A DNA stretch of 64,000 bases from Streptomyces sp. NBC_00237 (GCF_026342435.1 NZ_JAPEMT010000002.1:2418001-2482000); one strand, 5' to 3'; shown: positions 40,213-49,093, numbered from the stretch's first letter. Numbers and translations are program-made. Notes: a model not told the origin generated them from the letters alone.

Positions 40213-41191
40213 GGTCGCCGGTCACCTCCACCAGCGCCGTCTGCGGGAGGATGTGGCCCCTGCGGGAGAGCAGGAAGCGTTTGAAGGCGGCCACCGGGGG
40301 CGTGTCCGGGTGGCCGTCCAGCCAGGCGACGCCGATCTCGCGGGCCGCCCGGGGCGCGGTGACCGTCAGCTCCACCACTCCCGGGCGGGCCACCGCAGGG
40401 GGCGGGAGCAGAGCCACGCCCAGGCCCGCCGCGACCAGACCGCGCAGGGTCTCGGCCTCCTCGCCCTCGAAGGCGACCTTCGGGCGGAAGCCCGCCTGCG
40501 CGCACAGGTCGTCGGTGATGCGGCGCAGACCGTAGCCGGGTTCGAGGGTGACGAAGGTTTCGTCGGCGGCCTCGGCGAGGCGGACGCGTTTGCGGGTGGC
40601 GAGGCGGTGGTCGTCGGGGACGACCAGGCGCAGGCGCTGTTCGTCGAGGCGGCGGGCGACCAGGTCGGGGGCCTCCGGGACGGGCGAGGTCAGGCAGAGG
40701 TCGAGGTCGCCCGCGCGCAGGCGCTCCAGCATCGCTTCGCCGTAGTTCTGGACGAGCTGGAAGCGGATGTGGGGGTGGTCGGCCCGGAAGGCGCGGATCA
40801 GGGCGGGAACGGTTTCGGAGCCCATGGTGTGCAGGAAGCCGAAGGCGACCTTGCCCGTGGTCGCGTCGGCGTCGGCCCGTACCGCGTCCGCCGCCTTCTC
40901 CACCTCGGCGAGGGCCCGCTCGACGGCGGTCAGGAAGGTGCGCCCGGCGGGGGTCAGGGAGACGGTGCGGCCCTTGCGGGCGAAGAGGGCGACGTTCAGG
41001 TCCTCTTCGAGGCGGACCATCGCTCGGGAGAGGGTCGACTGGGGGACGCCGAGTTCGTGGGCGGCGCGGGTGACGTGCTCGTGGCGGGCGACCGCCGCGA
41101 ACTGGGCGAGGCGCGGCGCGAGCACCTGCTGAATGTCTTCTTCGTAACTACTCGGTGACAGCCGACCCTGTGAGCTCTGCTTATGCGCCAT
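40202..41191 (-). CDS. LysR-family transcriptional regulator
   Basis: This 329-residue regulator has the N-terminal LysR winged helix (LAPRLAQFAAVARHEHVTRA, AHELGVPQSTLSRAMVRLEE) and the C-terminal effector-binding fold (VAFGFLHTMGSETVPALIRA, then GLGVALLPPP). The start chosen is the ATG giving MAHKQSSQGRLSP. It is divergent from the MFS transporter gene with only 62 bases between, the classical arrangement in which the LysR protein controls its neighbour and itself. A TGC-n7-GCA partial palindrome (tgcattggacgca near 41214) lies in the shared region. Confidence 0.9.
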   Translation of the reverse strand: MAHKQSSQGRLSPSSYEEDIQQVLAPRLAQFAAVARHEHVTRAAHELGVPQSTLSRAMVRLEEDLNVALFARKGRTVSLTPAGRTFLTAVERALAEVEKAADAVRADADATTGKVAFGFLHTMGSETVPALIRAFRADHPHIRFQLVQNYGEAMLERLRAGDLDLCLTSPVPEAPDLVARRLDEQRLRLVVPDDHRLATRKRVRLAEAADETFVTLEPGYGLRRITDDLCAQAGFRPKVAFEGEEAETLRGLVAAGLGVALLPPPAVARPGVVELTVTAPRAAREIGVAWLDGHPDTPPVAAFKRFLLSRRGHILPQTALVEVTGDPTD

Positions 41192-41253
41192 GGGATGGAT
41201 TATCGCCGTTCTGTGCATTGGACGCATGAGAAGGCCAGGTCTAGGTTTCAGGC

Positions 41254-42618
41254 ATGCCTTCCGCCAGTACCACGGCGTCCATACCTGTAGTTGTGGGCGC
41301 CGATTCTCCTGTTGCCTCTGATTCCAACGTTACGTACCCGGCCGAGCCCGTCGGCCGGGCCGCCTCGGCCGAGCCCGTCGACACGCGGCTCGCGCCCACC
41401 TCCCCCGGCTTCCGCCGGATGAGCTTCGCGCTCTTCGCGGCCGGGATGGCGGCGTTCGCCCTCCTCTACTCCACGCAGGCGCTGCTGCCCGCGATCTCCG
41501 CCGGACTCGACGTCACCGCCTCGCAGGCGAGTTGGACGGTGTCCGCGGCCACCGGGGCGCTGGCCCTGTTCGTGCTCCCGCTGAGCGCGCTCTCGGAGCG
41601 CTTCGGGCGGCGCACGGTCATGACGTACTCCCTGGTGGTGGCGGTCGCCGTGGCGATGCTCGTGCCGCTCGCTCCGAACGTGGGATGGCTGATCGCGCTG
41701 CGTGCCGTGCAGGGCGCCGCGCTGGCAGGGCTGCCCGCCTCCGCGATGGCGTACCTCGCGGAGGAGGTGCGGCCGAAGGCACTGGTGGCGGCGATCGGGC
41801 TGTTCGTGGCGGGCAACTCCATCGGCGGGATGAGCGGACGCATCGTGACCGGCTGGGTCGCACAGCTGTGGGGGTGGCGGGCGGCGCTCGCGGCCGTCGC
41901 GCTGATGGCGCTGGTGTGCGCGGTGGTCTTCCGGCTGCTGCTGCCGAAGGCGCGCAACTTCCGCCCGGGGACGCTGCATCCGAAGGCGCTCGCGAAGACG
42001 GTGGGAACGCATCTGTCCGATCCGCTGCTGCGCAGGCTGTACGCGATCGGCGCGCTCTTCATGACGGTCTTCGGCGCGGTGTACACGGTGATCGGCTACC
42101 GCCTCGTCGAGGCACCCTTCAGCCTCCCCCAGGGCGTGGTCGGTTCGATCTTCCTCGTCTACCTGGTGGGTACGGCCTCCTCCGCCGCGGCGGGCAAGCT
42201 GGTGGCCCGCACAGGCCGGCGCGGAGCCCTCTACCTGGCGGTATCGACCACCACCCTCGGCCTGCTCCTGTCCCTGTCGGACTCGCTGACGGGGGTGCTG
42301 TCCGGCCTGGTCCTCATCACCGCGGGCTTCTTCGCGGGCCACGCCGTCGCCTCCTCCTCGGTCAGCCACACCGCGAAGACCGGGCGCGCGCAGGCGTCCG
42401 CGCTCTACCAGTCGGCGTACTACCTGGGCTCCAGCGTCGGCGGCACGCTCGGCGCCATGGCGTTCCACGCGGGCGGCTGGGAGGCCACCGTCGCGCTGGG
42501 CCTGCTGGCGGTCGTCGGCGTCGCCGCGATCACGCTGTACGGGACGCGCTGCGCGCGGGTCGAGCGGCGTTCGTTCGTCGTCGCCGGAGCAGGACGGGCC
42601 GCTGTCACTAAGTCGTGA
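41254..42618 (+). CDS. MFS transporter (12 helices, efflux type)
   Basis: This 454-residue major facilitator has a polar N-terminal leader of about 50 residues, then 12 hydrophobic helices. The loop 2-3 signature reads LSALSERFGRRTVM and the antiporter-type segment near helix 5 reads VAGNSIGGMSGRIV. It resembles the YnfM/inner-membrane putative drug-proton antiporters. The neighbour LysR gene probably controls it. The substrate is unknown. The ATG gives MPSASTTASIPVVVG. Confidence 0.9.
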   Translation: MPSASTTASIPVVVGADSPVASDSNVTYPAEPVGRAASAEPVDTRLAPTSPGFRRMSFALFAAGMAAFALLYSTQALLPAISAGLDVTASQASWTVSAATGALALFVLPLSALSERFGRRTVMTYSLVVAVAVAMLVPLAPNVGWLIALRAVQGAALAGLPASAMAYLAEEVRPKALVAAIGLFVAGNSIGGMSGRIVTGWVAQLWGWRAALAAVALMALVCAVVFRLLLPKARNFRPGTLHPKALAKTVGTHLSDPLLRRLYAIGALFMTVFGAVYTVIGYRLVEAPFSLPQGVVGSIFLVYLVGTASSAAAGKLVARTGRRGALYLAVSTTTLGLLLSLSDSLTGVLSGLVLITAGFFAGHAVASSSVSHTAKTGRAQASALYQSAYYLGSSVGGTLGAMAFHAGGWEATVALGLLAVVGVAAITLYGTRCARVERRSFVVAGAGRAAVTKS

Positions 42619-42679
42619 CACTTCAACCGCCCTGTCCGTACAACGGATTCGCTTCCCCTGTCGTCTACCGGGCAAGAAA

Positions 42680-42728
42680 CGTGCAGCACGGCAAACGTGC
42701 AGTACGGCACGCACGCGTGTGCTGCACG
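42680..42728. promoter_or_regulatory. Inverted repeat in the leader of the L,D-transpeptidase gene
   Basis: CGTGCAGCAC (42680-42689) and GTGCTGCACG (42719-42728) are perfectly complementary, with related CGTGCAGTACGGCAC and ACGCGTGT sequences between. The region ends about 20 bases before the ATG, close to the AGGGGAAAGGG ribosome-binding site. It may be an operator or an RNA hairpin affecting translation. Confidence 0.55.
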
Positions 42729-42749
42729 GCAGGGGAAAGGGACACGTCC

Positions 42750-43466
42750 ATGGGGGACACGAAGAGAGTGCGGGCCGCGCTCCGCGCCCGTACGTGCATA
42801 GCCGTCGGCATCACCGCACTGGTGATTCCGGCGGTACTGACGGTGGGGGCCGCGGCCCCCGCCCAGGCGGCCTCGTGCACGACGAAGACCGGGCCGAACC
42901 AGAAGCAGGTCGAGAAGTTCCTGAAGCTGAAGGTCGACGGCAGGCAGTCCTCGGCCGACTGCAAGGCGATACGCGCCTTCCAGACGAAGAACGGCATCAG
43001 CCCGAACATCGGTTACGCGGGGCCCGTGACCTGGGCCGCGATGGACGCGATCAACAAGCAGAAGGCCAACAGGAACCCGAACGCGGCGGGCAAGTGCCCC
43101 ACCAACAAGGGCCGCATCGCCTGCGTCGACCTGAGCCGCCAGCTGAGCTGGATCCAGGACGGCAAGACGGTCAAGTACGGCCCCGTACCGATCCGTTCGG
43201 GCCGTAACGGCTTCGAGACGCGCACCGGCCTGAAGAAGGTCTACCTGCGCAGCATCAACCACTACTCGACGCTCTACCACGTGCGGATGCCGTACTCGCA
43301 GTTCTTCGACGGCGGCATCGCCTTCCACTCGGTGGGCATCGCGATGTCGGCCCCGCCCGGCTCGCACGGCTGCGTGAACATGCGCACGGGTGACGCGAAG
43401 AGCTACTGGGGGCTGCTGAAGAAGGGCAGCAACGTCTTCGTGTACGGCCGCAAGCCAGGCACCTGA
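42750..43466 (+). CDS. Secreted L,D-transpeptidase (YkuD) with peptidoglycan-binding-like domain
   Basis: This 238-residue exported protein has a Sec signal peptide (basic start MGDTKRVRAALRARTC, hydrophobic AVGITALVIPAVLTVGAA, cleavage near PAQA-A, about residue 38). A short peptidoglycan-binding-like domain follows (KQVEKFLKLKVDGRQSSADC, GPVTWAAM), then the YkuD catalytic domain with the His-x-x-G and S-H-G-C motif split as HSVGIAMSAPPGSHGCVNM. The Cys makes 3-3 crosslinks in peptidoglycan. The ribosome-binding site AGGGGAAAGGG precedes the ATG. Confidence 0.92.
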   Translation: MGDTKRVRAALRARTCIAVGITALVIPAVLTVGAAAPAQAASCTTKTGPNQKQVEKFLKLKVDGRQSSADCKAIRAFQTKNGISPNIGYAGPVTWAAMDAINKQKANRNPNAAGKCPTNKGRIACVDLSRQLSWIQDGKTVKYGPVPIRSGRNGFETRTGLKKVYLRSINHYSTLYHVRMPYSQFFDGGIAFHSVGIAMSAPPGSHGCVNMRTGDAKSYWGLLKKGSNVFVYGRKPGT

Positions 43467-43609
43467 GCGGCCAGGGTGGCCTGAGCCCCGTCGCAACCGT
43501 TGGGCGGGACAGGGCAGTTCACGGCTTTGGGCCTCGCGATGTCAGAGCCCTCCCGTAAAGTCCACAGCACGGTCGGAACGTGGGTGGAAGAGCGGGTGGG
43601 GTGGACCCT

Positions 43610-44737
43610 GTGAGTGATGTCGCGACGCCAGGTGTGGACGCACAACTGGAGGACTACCGGACCGAGTTGACCGGGTTCTGCTACCGGATGCTCGGCTCCG
43701 CCTTCGAGGCGGAGGATGCCGTCCAGGACACGATGGTGCGGGCGTGGCGCAGCCAGGACCGGTTCGAGGGGCGTTCCTCGTTGCGGTCCTGGCTGTACCG
43801 GATCGCCACCAACGTGTGTCTGGACATGCTGGGCAGCAGCAAGAAGCGGGCCAGGCCGATGGACTTCACCGATCCGAAGCCGCTGGCGCAGGCGCAGTTG
43901 AACCCGCATCCGGAGGCGACCTGGCTGGAGCCGGTGCCGGACGGGCGGGTACTGAGCCCGGTCGCGGACCCGGCGGAGACGGCCGTCGCGCGGGAGTCCG
44001 TACGGCTCGCCTTCGTGGCGGCGTTGCAGCATCTGCCGCCGAAGCAGCGGGCGGTGCTGATTCTGCGGGAGGTACTGGCCTGGAAGGCGAGCGAGGTCGC
44101 GGAGCTGTTGGAGACGAGTGTCGCGTCGGTGAACTCGGCGCTCCAGCGGGCGCGGGCGACGCTCGCTGAGTCGAAGGCGGCCGGGGCCTCGGACACCGTG
44201 AAGCCGATGGACGAGGAGCAGCAGAAGCTGCTGGAGCGGTATGTCGCCGCCTTCGAGGGCTATGACATGAAGGCGTTGACGGCGTTGTTGCACGAGGACG
44301 CCGTGCTCTCCATGCCCCCGTTCGACCTGTGGCTGGTCGGGGCCCAGGACATCACCGGCTTCATGCTCACGCACGGCGCCGCGTGCAACGGGTCGCGGAT
44401 GCTGGCGACCGTGGCCAACGGGTCGCCCGCCTTCGCGCAGTACCACCCGACGCCCGAGGGGCACTTCTCGCCGTGGGCGCTCCAGGTGCTGGAGATCTCA
44501 GACGGTCGGATCGCCCACATCAACACGTTCCTCGACACCAAGCGGTGGTTCCCGCTCTTCGACCTCCCGGAGCGGATCGAGGCGGACGGGACTCCCGGGC
44601 CGCTCGCCGTTCCCGGGGGGATCTCCGGATTCGAAGCCGCTGCGGCCGCTGCTGCGGCTGCCGCCGGGGCCGGGGCTGGTGCCGGAGCCGGTGCCGGGGC
44701 TCCCGGTTTCGAAAGTGAGGCCGACAAGGTCGAGTAG
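43610..44737 (+). CDS. ECF sigma factor with C-terminal SnoaL-like domain
   Basis: This 375-residue sigma factor has region 2 (LTGFCYRMLGSAFEAEDAVQ, DTMVRAWRSQDRFEGRSSLR), region 4 (LPPKQRAVLILREVLAWKAS, then VASVNSALQRARATLAE) and a SnoaL/NTF2-like domain (residues about 215-335: LLERYVAAFEGYDMKALTAL). This is the SigG/SigX5-like ECF group, in which the C-terminal domain controls activity instead of a separate anti-sigma factor. The C-terminus carries a run of 10 Ala followed by Ala-Gly repeats, probably variable. GTG starts at 43601 and 43610 are possible. The last 240 bases overlap, antisense, the STAS-domain gene. Confidence 0.88.
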   Translation: MSDVATPGVDAQLEDYRTELTGFCYRMLGSAFEAEDAVQDTMVRAWRSQDRFEGRSSLRSWLYRIATNVCLDMLGSSKKRARPMDFTDPKPLAQAQLNPHPEATWLEPVPDGRVLSPVADPAETAVARESVRLAFVAALQHLPPKQRAVLILREVLAWKASEVAELLETSVASVNSALQRARATLAESKAAGASDTVKPMDEEQQKLLERYVAAFEGYDMKALTALLHEDAVLSMPPFDLWLVGAQDITGFMLTHGAACNGSRMLATVANGSPAFAQYHPTPEGHFSPWALQVLEISDGRIAHINTFLDTKRWFPLFDLPERIEADGTPGPLAVPGGISGFEAAAAAAAAAAGAGAGAGAGAGAPGFESEADKVE

Positions 44738-44983
44738 GCCCAGCAGTTCGGGGGCGGGGTGCCACAGGATCAGGCGGCACCCCAGCCTGCGGGCGGCGAC
44801 CCGCATCCGGGCGAGCGTCTCCACAGCGGCGAGCCCGGGGTCGGTGAGGGCGGACACGTCACAGGCCACTTCGGTCTCGCCCGTGCGGAGGATGCGGGCG
44901 TGCAGGCGCTCACAGAGGGGCGACACGTCGGCCTTGGTGACGGGGCCGACGATCGTCATGGGGTCGTACGTCGAGTCTTCCAC
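44498..44983 (-). CDS. STAS-domain protein (anti-sigma factor antagonist-like) with antisense-overlapping tail
   Basis: This frame of about 161 residues begins at a GTG (MEDSTYDPMTIVGPV; an ATG eight codons later is also possible) and has a STAS-like domain in its first 90 residues (TKADVSPLCERLHARILRTG, VACDVSALTDPGLAAVETLA, LGCRLILWHPAPELLGLLDL). Such proteins relay signals to anti-sigma factors or act as sensors. The remaining 70 residues are encoded antisense to the 3' end of the sigma-factor gene and contain low-complexity Gly/Ser/Pro sequence, then REVEEREPPLGVEERVDVGD. I recall similar C-terminal tails in other Streptomyces STAS proteins next to this type of sigma gene. The upstream part is solid; the length of the tail is less certain. 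Confidence 0.72.
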   Translation of the reverse strand: MEDSTYDPMTIVGPVTKADVSPLCERLHARILRTGETEVACDVSALTDPGLAAVETLARMRVAARRLGCRLILWHPAPELLGLLDLVGLTFETGSPGTGSGTSPGPGGSRSSGRSGFESGDPPGNGERPGSPVRLDPLREVEEREPPLGVEERVDVGDPTV

Positions 44984-45180
44984 GGAGGGGTAGACCGGGC
45001 GGGCGGCCGAAACTCATCGACAGCGGGGCTTCCGGGTGCCCAAAGGCCGCCCCGGGCCACTCCGGGACCGCCCGGGAGCCGCCCCGGGAGAGCCGCATTT
45101 CGGCCAACTCGTTGAACTCCCAAGGGCCTTGAAGATCCCGTGCCGCACTCTTGATCACCGACTGACCACAGGGGGAGATC

Positions 45181-45807
45181 ATGGGCTACAGGGAATTCGG
45201 TACCTCCGTCATGCCGCTGAAGCACCGGTTCGAGTGGTGGTGCAGGGTGGTCCCGCCGGGGGTCCGGCCCGCCCCCGTCAGCGGCGACCTGGCGGCCGAC
45301 TTCGCCGGGCGGGCGGGCATCCTGGCCCTGGGGCCGGTGCACTTGAACACCGTCACCTTCTCCGCGCTGCTGTCGGAGCCTCCCAGCACGGTCGTACGCA
45401 GCGCCGGACCGCCCGCCTTCTCGCTGGCCCCGCTGCTCGGCGGAGCCATGGCGGTGACCCAGGACGGGCGGACCGCCCAGCTCACCCGGGGGGACTTCGC
45501 GCTGTGGATCTCGACCCGGCCCTACACCGGTGTGGCGCTCAGCGGCCCGGACATCGGGGACGCGCGCGCGATGGTCCTGCATCTGCCCCAGGCACTGGTT
45601 CCGCTGCCGAAGGACCGGCTCGACCTGCTCCTCGCCCGCAGGCTTCCGGCCTGCTCCGGTACGGGCCGGGTCCTGGCGCGCTACCTGGAGTGCGTGACGG
45701 AGGAGGCGGCGGTGCTGGGCCCCGGAGCGGGCGTACGGCTCGGCCTCGCGCTGAACGCCCGGGACCGGGGCCCGGCGTTCGAACACCTTCCTCTGCTGTC
45801 GTCCTGA
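45181..45807 (+). pseudogene. Truncated AraC-type regulator (sensor domain only)
   Basis: This 208-residue frame matches by eye the N-terminal sensor domain of AraC-family regulators of the AraC-binding-like type: VMPLKHRFEWWCRVV, LALGPVHLNTVTFSALLSEP, GGAMAVTQDGRTAQLTRGDF, LWISTRPYTGVALSG, and LPKDRLDLLLARRLPA. The C-terminal helix-turn-helix pair is absent: after about residue 187 the sequence diverges and stops, and none of the three frames downstream restores it. It is probably a decayed regulator, or possibly a free-standing sensor domain. The ATG (MGYREFGTSV) has an AGGGGGAGATC ribosome-binding site. Confidence 0.65.
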
Positions 45808-46073
45808 CGCGTGCCGCCCTGCGCGGGACGGCAAGGAGCAGAGCGCCGCGCGCCAACGACACGGTCCCGCCGGTGTCCGTGTCTGATGCACAACGGCGAC
45901 GTCACCGGTTACGTGGGCACCGTCCCGCCTTGGTGGCAGGGCAACCTCGCCCCTGCTCACGACAACCGCGTCAGCTCCGTGTACGTGGCCTGCCGGACCG
46001 TCGGGCTGCCTCACCGGTCGGGCCGCCCGAGTAGGAGGGCACACTCGGGCGGCCCGGCCGTGCGGAACGGGGG
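45808..46073. other. Gene-free region after the truncated AraC-like gene
   Basis: This 266-base region has no convincing gene. A short frame around 45888-46040 (MHNGDVTGYVGTVPPWWQGN) has mixed codon use and no homologue I know. A 14-bp perfect inverted repeat lies at its right end. Confidence 0.4.
46019..46056. terminator. Terminator hairpin after the PIG-V-like gene
   Basis: CGGGCCGCCCGAGT (46019-46032) pairs with ACTCGGGCGGCCCG (46043-46056) across a 10-base loop, 18 bases beyond the stop of the minus-strand mannosyltransferase gene. Confidence 0.85.
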
Positions 46074-47453
46074 TCAGCCCGTCCAGCGTCCCGACAGGTA
46101 CGACACCGCGAACACCACCATGAGCGGCGCGACCACCACCACGTACGCCACCTTCACCCGTGGCCTGCGTACGCTCCACGCGGCGAGGAGCGTCCAGAGC
46201 GGCCACCACAGCAGGGTGGCCCTCGGCACGGACGTCAGCCAGTACGACGTGCCGAGCGCCCACAGGCTCAGCCCGATGTAGATCGCCTCGGGCCAGCGCC
46301 GCAGCTTCACCAGGACGCCGAGGAGCACCAGGCCGACCACCATCGCGGCCAGCTCCGCCTGCCACATGAAGGCGTAGCCCGTACTGAAGGTGGAGTCGAA
46401 GGCCGCGTGCCACGTCGTGCTCCACGACTCCCACGGGGCGTGGAACTCCCGGTACCAGCCGCGCTCCTGCGCGTGCTTCCACGCCATCCAGTCGCCGGTC
46501 TGCACGTAGAGGAAGCCGCTGTAGAGGAGCGCGGGGACGGCGGGGAGGAGGGTCCACGGGAGGGGGCGCCAGGCACTCGCGGAGCGGGCCTGCCAGGCGG
46601 TGATCAGGAAGTGCACGCCGATCGCGGCGGCCACGAAGAGACCCGATATGCGCACGGTGGTGGCGAGGGCGGTCAGGATTCCGGCCAGCATCCACTGGTG
46701 CTTCCGCGCGGCGAGCCAGGCGGGCAGTGCGAAGGCCAGGAAGAGGGCCTCGGTGTATCCGGCGGCGAGGAAGACCGCGCAGGGAGAGAGCAGCAGGAAC
46801 AGGACGGAGCGCTGCTCCACACCGGAAGCACTGCTCTCGCCGGTACGGGCAGCAGAGCCAGAGCCCCGCTCACTCTTCGGAGCAGTGCTCTCCCCCGCCA
46901 GCCCCAGCCGCGCGATCCGCGCCAGCGCCAGCACCGCCACCGCCCCCGCGACGAACGAGATCAGCAGCCCGGCCAGCGTCCAGTTCGGCACGACGACATG
47001 CACCGCGCGCAGGATCAGCGGGAAGCCGGGGAAGAACGCCTCCCGGTTGTCCCAGCCCTCGGAGCCAGGACCTGTCCCCAGGCCCGCCCCCTCCGGGAAG
47101 TACCCGGACTGCGCTATGTGCAGGAAGTGCGTCCAGTCCCACTGGGCCCACCGCGACAGCGCCGACGGCGCGTCCTTCGCCTCGCCGTCGGGCGGGAAGA
47201 CCCAGGCCACGGCGTACGAGGTGATCCACAGCCCGACCCGCGTCAGCAGGTACAGCCACAGGACGTCACGGTCCGCCCCGCCGATGCGGGACAGCAGGCG
47301 CAGCGGACTCGGCGGACGCAGCGGGCCCGGCCGCCGTCCGGCTCCGGCGTCCGGCTTCGGCGCGGCCGACGGGGCCTGCGCGGCGTGCCCGGCCCGCGCG
47401 GCCTGCCCGGAGGGCTGTTGCGCGGTCCGCCGGGGCGGTGGCGCGACGGTCAT
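46074..47453 (-). CDS. PIG-V-like integral membrane mannosyltransferase
   Basis: This 459-residue GT-C-type protein has a Pro/Ala-rich cytoplasmic leader of about 60 residues and roughly ten hydrophobic helices. The first loop contains WAQWDWTHFLHIAQSGYFPE with the Trp-Asp active-site motif of PIG-V/GPI-mannosyltransferase-2 proteins, followed by REAFFPGFPLILRAV; SPCAVFLAAGYTEALFLAF is the other characteristic segment. It probably transfers mannose from a polyprenyl donor to an unknown acceptor (protein or glycolipid). A paralogue lies at 27615-28718. The ATG gives MTVAPPPRRTAQQ. Confidence 0.85.
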   Translation of the reverse strand: MTVAPPPRRTAQQPSGQAARAGHAAQAPSAAPKPDAGAGRRPGPLRPPSPLRLLSRIGGADRDVLWLYLLTRVGLWITSYAVAWVFPPDGEAKDAPSALSRWAQWDWTHFLHIAQSGYFPEGAGLGTGPGSEGWDNREAFFPGFPLILRAVHVVVPNWTLAGLLISFVAGAVAVLALARIARLGLAGESTAPKSERGSGSAARTGESSASGVEQRSVLFLLLSPCAVFLAAGYTEALFLAFALPAWLAARKHQWMLAGILTALATTVRISGLFVAAAIGVHFLITAWQARSASAWRPLPWTLLPAVPALLYSGFLYVQTGDWMAWKHAQERGWYREFHAPWESWSTTWHAAFDSTFSTGYAFMWQAELAAMVVGLVLLGVLVKLRRWPEAIYIGLSLWALGTSYWLTSVPRATLLWWPLWTLLAAWSVRRPRVKVAYVVVVAPLMVVFAVSYLSGRWTG

Positions 47454-47630
47454 GAGCGGACTCCTGGACTGCGGCATACGGCGTGGCGAACGGCGCGGCA
47501 TACGACGGCATACGGTTGCGGACGGTTCGATCGGGTGTCCCGTAGAGGAACACGCATACGTGGGAGTATGCGTTCCAGCCCCCGCCCCGCGAAACGCCGA
47601 GCCCCGCCGAACAGCACCCGAAAACGCCGA

Positions 47631-47661
47631 CGGGGCCGGTGCGTCCCGCACACCGGCCCCG
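47631..47661 (-). terminator. Terminator hairpin after deoA
   Basis: CGGGGCCGGTG (47631-47641) pairs with CACCGGCCCCG (47651-47661), loop of 9, about 70 bases beyond the deoA stop in its direction of transcription. The remaining 170 bases up to the PIG-V-like start hold no gene. Confidence 0.75.
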
Positions 47662-47728
47662 CCCGCACCTCACGGTGTCGCCCGTCTCACACCCGGGCGA
47701 ACACCCACGCGAGCACCCGCGCGAACGA

Positions 47729-49006
47729 TCAGGCGATGCGGTCCAGCACGATCGGCGACGGCACGAAGTCCGTGCCCTCCGGCGCGGTCAGCACGCCGCC
47801 TTCCAGCGCCTCGATCGCGTACGCGAACTTCTCCGGCGTGTCCGTGTGCAGCGTCATCAGCGGCTGGCCCGCGACGACCTTGTCGCCCGGCTTGGCGTGC
47901 AGCTCGACGCCCGCGCCCGCCTGCACCTGGTCCTCCTTGCGGGCCCGGCCCGCACCGAGGCGCCATGCCGCCACACCCACCGCGTACGCGTCCAGCTGCG
48001 TCAGCACGCCCGAGGAGGACGCGTTGATGACGTGCTGCTCGCGGGCCACCGGAAGCGTCGCGTCCGGGTCGCCGCCCTGCGCCTGGATCATGCGCCGCCA
48101 CACGTCCATCGCGGAACCGTCGCGCAGCGCCTTCTCCGGGTCGGCGTCCGGCAGTCCGGCCGCCGTCAGCATCTCCCGCGCCAGCGCGATCGTCAGCTCG
48201 ACGACGTCCGAGGGACCGCCGCCCGCGAGGACCTCGACCGACTCCCGTACTTCCAGGGCGTTACCGGCCGTCAGTCCCAGCGGCGTCGCCATGTCGGTCA
48301 GCAGCGCGACCGTCTTGACGCCGTGGTCCGTACCCAGGCCGACCATCGTGGCGGCCAGTTCCCTCGCGTCCTCGATGTTCTTCATGAAGGCACCCGAGCC
48401 GACCTTCACGTCGAGCACGAGCGAGCCCGTCCCCTCCGCGATCTTCTTCGACATGATCGACGACGCGATCAGCGGAATCGCCTCGACCGTCCCCGTCACG
48501 TCGCGCAGGGCGTACAGCTTCTTGTCGGCGGGGGCGAGCCCGTCACCGGCCGCGCAGATGACCGCGCCGGTCGACTCCAGTACGTCCAGCATCTCGGTGT
48601 TGGAGAGCAGCGCGCGCCAGCCGGGGATCGACTCCAGCTTGTCGAGCGTGCCGCCGGTGTGGCCGAGGCCCCGGCCGGAGAGCTGCGGCACGGCCGCGCC
48701 GCACGCCGCCACCAGCGGGGCCAGCGGCAGGGTGATCTTGTCGCCGACGCCGCCGGTGGAGTGCTTGTCGGCGGTCGGGCGGGAGAGCTGGTCGAAGTTC
48801 ATGCGCTCGCCGGAGGCGATCATGGCGGCGGTCCAGCGCGCGATCTCCGTGCGGTTCATGCCGTTCAGCAGGATCGCCATGGCCAGCGCGGACATCTGCT
48901 CGTCGGCGACCGCACCGCGCGTGTACGCGTCGATGACCCAGTCGATCTGCTCGGGGCTCAGCTCGCCTCGGTCACGCTTGGTGCGGATGACGGAGATGAC
49001 GTCCAT
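47729..49006 (-). CDS. deoA: Thymidine phosphorylase (pyrimidine-nucleoside phosphorylase)
   Basis: This 425-residue enzyme cleaves thymidine, deoxyuridine (and uridine in the broad group) to base and pentose-1-phosphate. Signature motifs are clear: PTADKHSTGGVGDKITLPLA for phosphate binding, SGRGLGHTGGTLDKLESIPG, and LALRDVTGTVEAIPLI-like (reads YALRDVTGTVEAIPLIASSI) with MSKKIAEGT. The ATG (MDVISVIRTKRD) follows GGAAGG. A degenerate copy of the palindromic operator (CTACGCGCGTTG) lies 61 bases upstream, and cdd is the next gene upstream on the same strand, 130 bases away with a terminator between. Confidence 0.95.
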   Translation of the reverse strand: MDVISVIRTKRDRGELSPEQIDWVIDAYTRGAVADEQMSALAMAILLNGMNRTEIARWTAAMIASGERMNFDQLSRPTADKHSTGGVGDKITLPLAPLVAACGAAVPQLSGRGLGHTGGTLDKLESIPGWRALLSNTEMLDVLESTGAVICAAGDGLAPADKKLYALRDVTGTVEAIPLIASSIMSKKIAEGTGSLVLDVKVGSGAFMKNIEDARELAATMVGLGTDHGVKTVALLTDMATPLGLTAGNALEVRESVEVLAGGGPSDVVELTIALAREMLTAAGLPDADPEKALRDGSAMDVWRRMIQAQGGDPDATLPVAREQHVINASSSGVLTQLDAYAVGVAAWRLGAGRARKEDQVQAGAGVELHAKPGDKVVAGQPLMTLHTDTPEKFAYAIEALEGGVLTAPEGTDFVPSPIVLDRIA

Positions 49007-49066
49007 GGGGTTTCCTTCCGGTCGTACGGCCGCGTACGTCGTCGTACGCGGCCACTGCGCTTGCAT

Positions 49067-49078
49067 CTACGCGCGTTG
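49067..49078. promoter_or_regulatory. Degenerate CTACGCGCGTAG operator upstream of deoA
   Basis: CTACGCGCGTTG differs from the palindrome by one base. It lies 61 bases upstream of the deoA ATG, between deoA and the cdd terminator, so deoA probably has its own regulated promoter. Confidence 0.7.
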
Positions 49079-49093
49079 CGCGGGAAACGGGCT

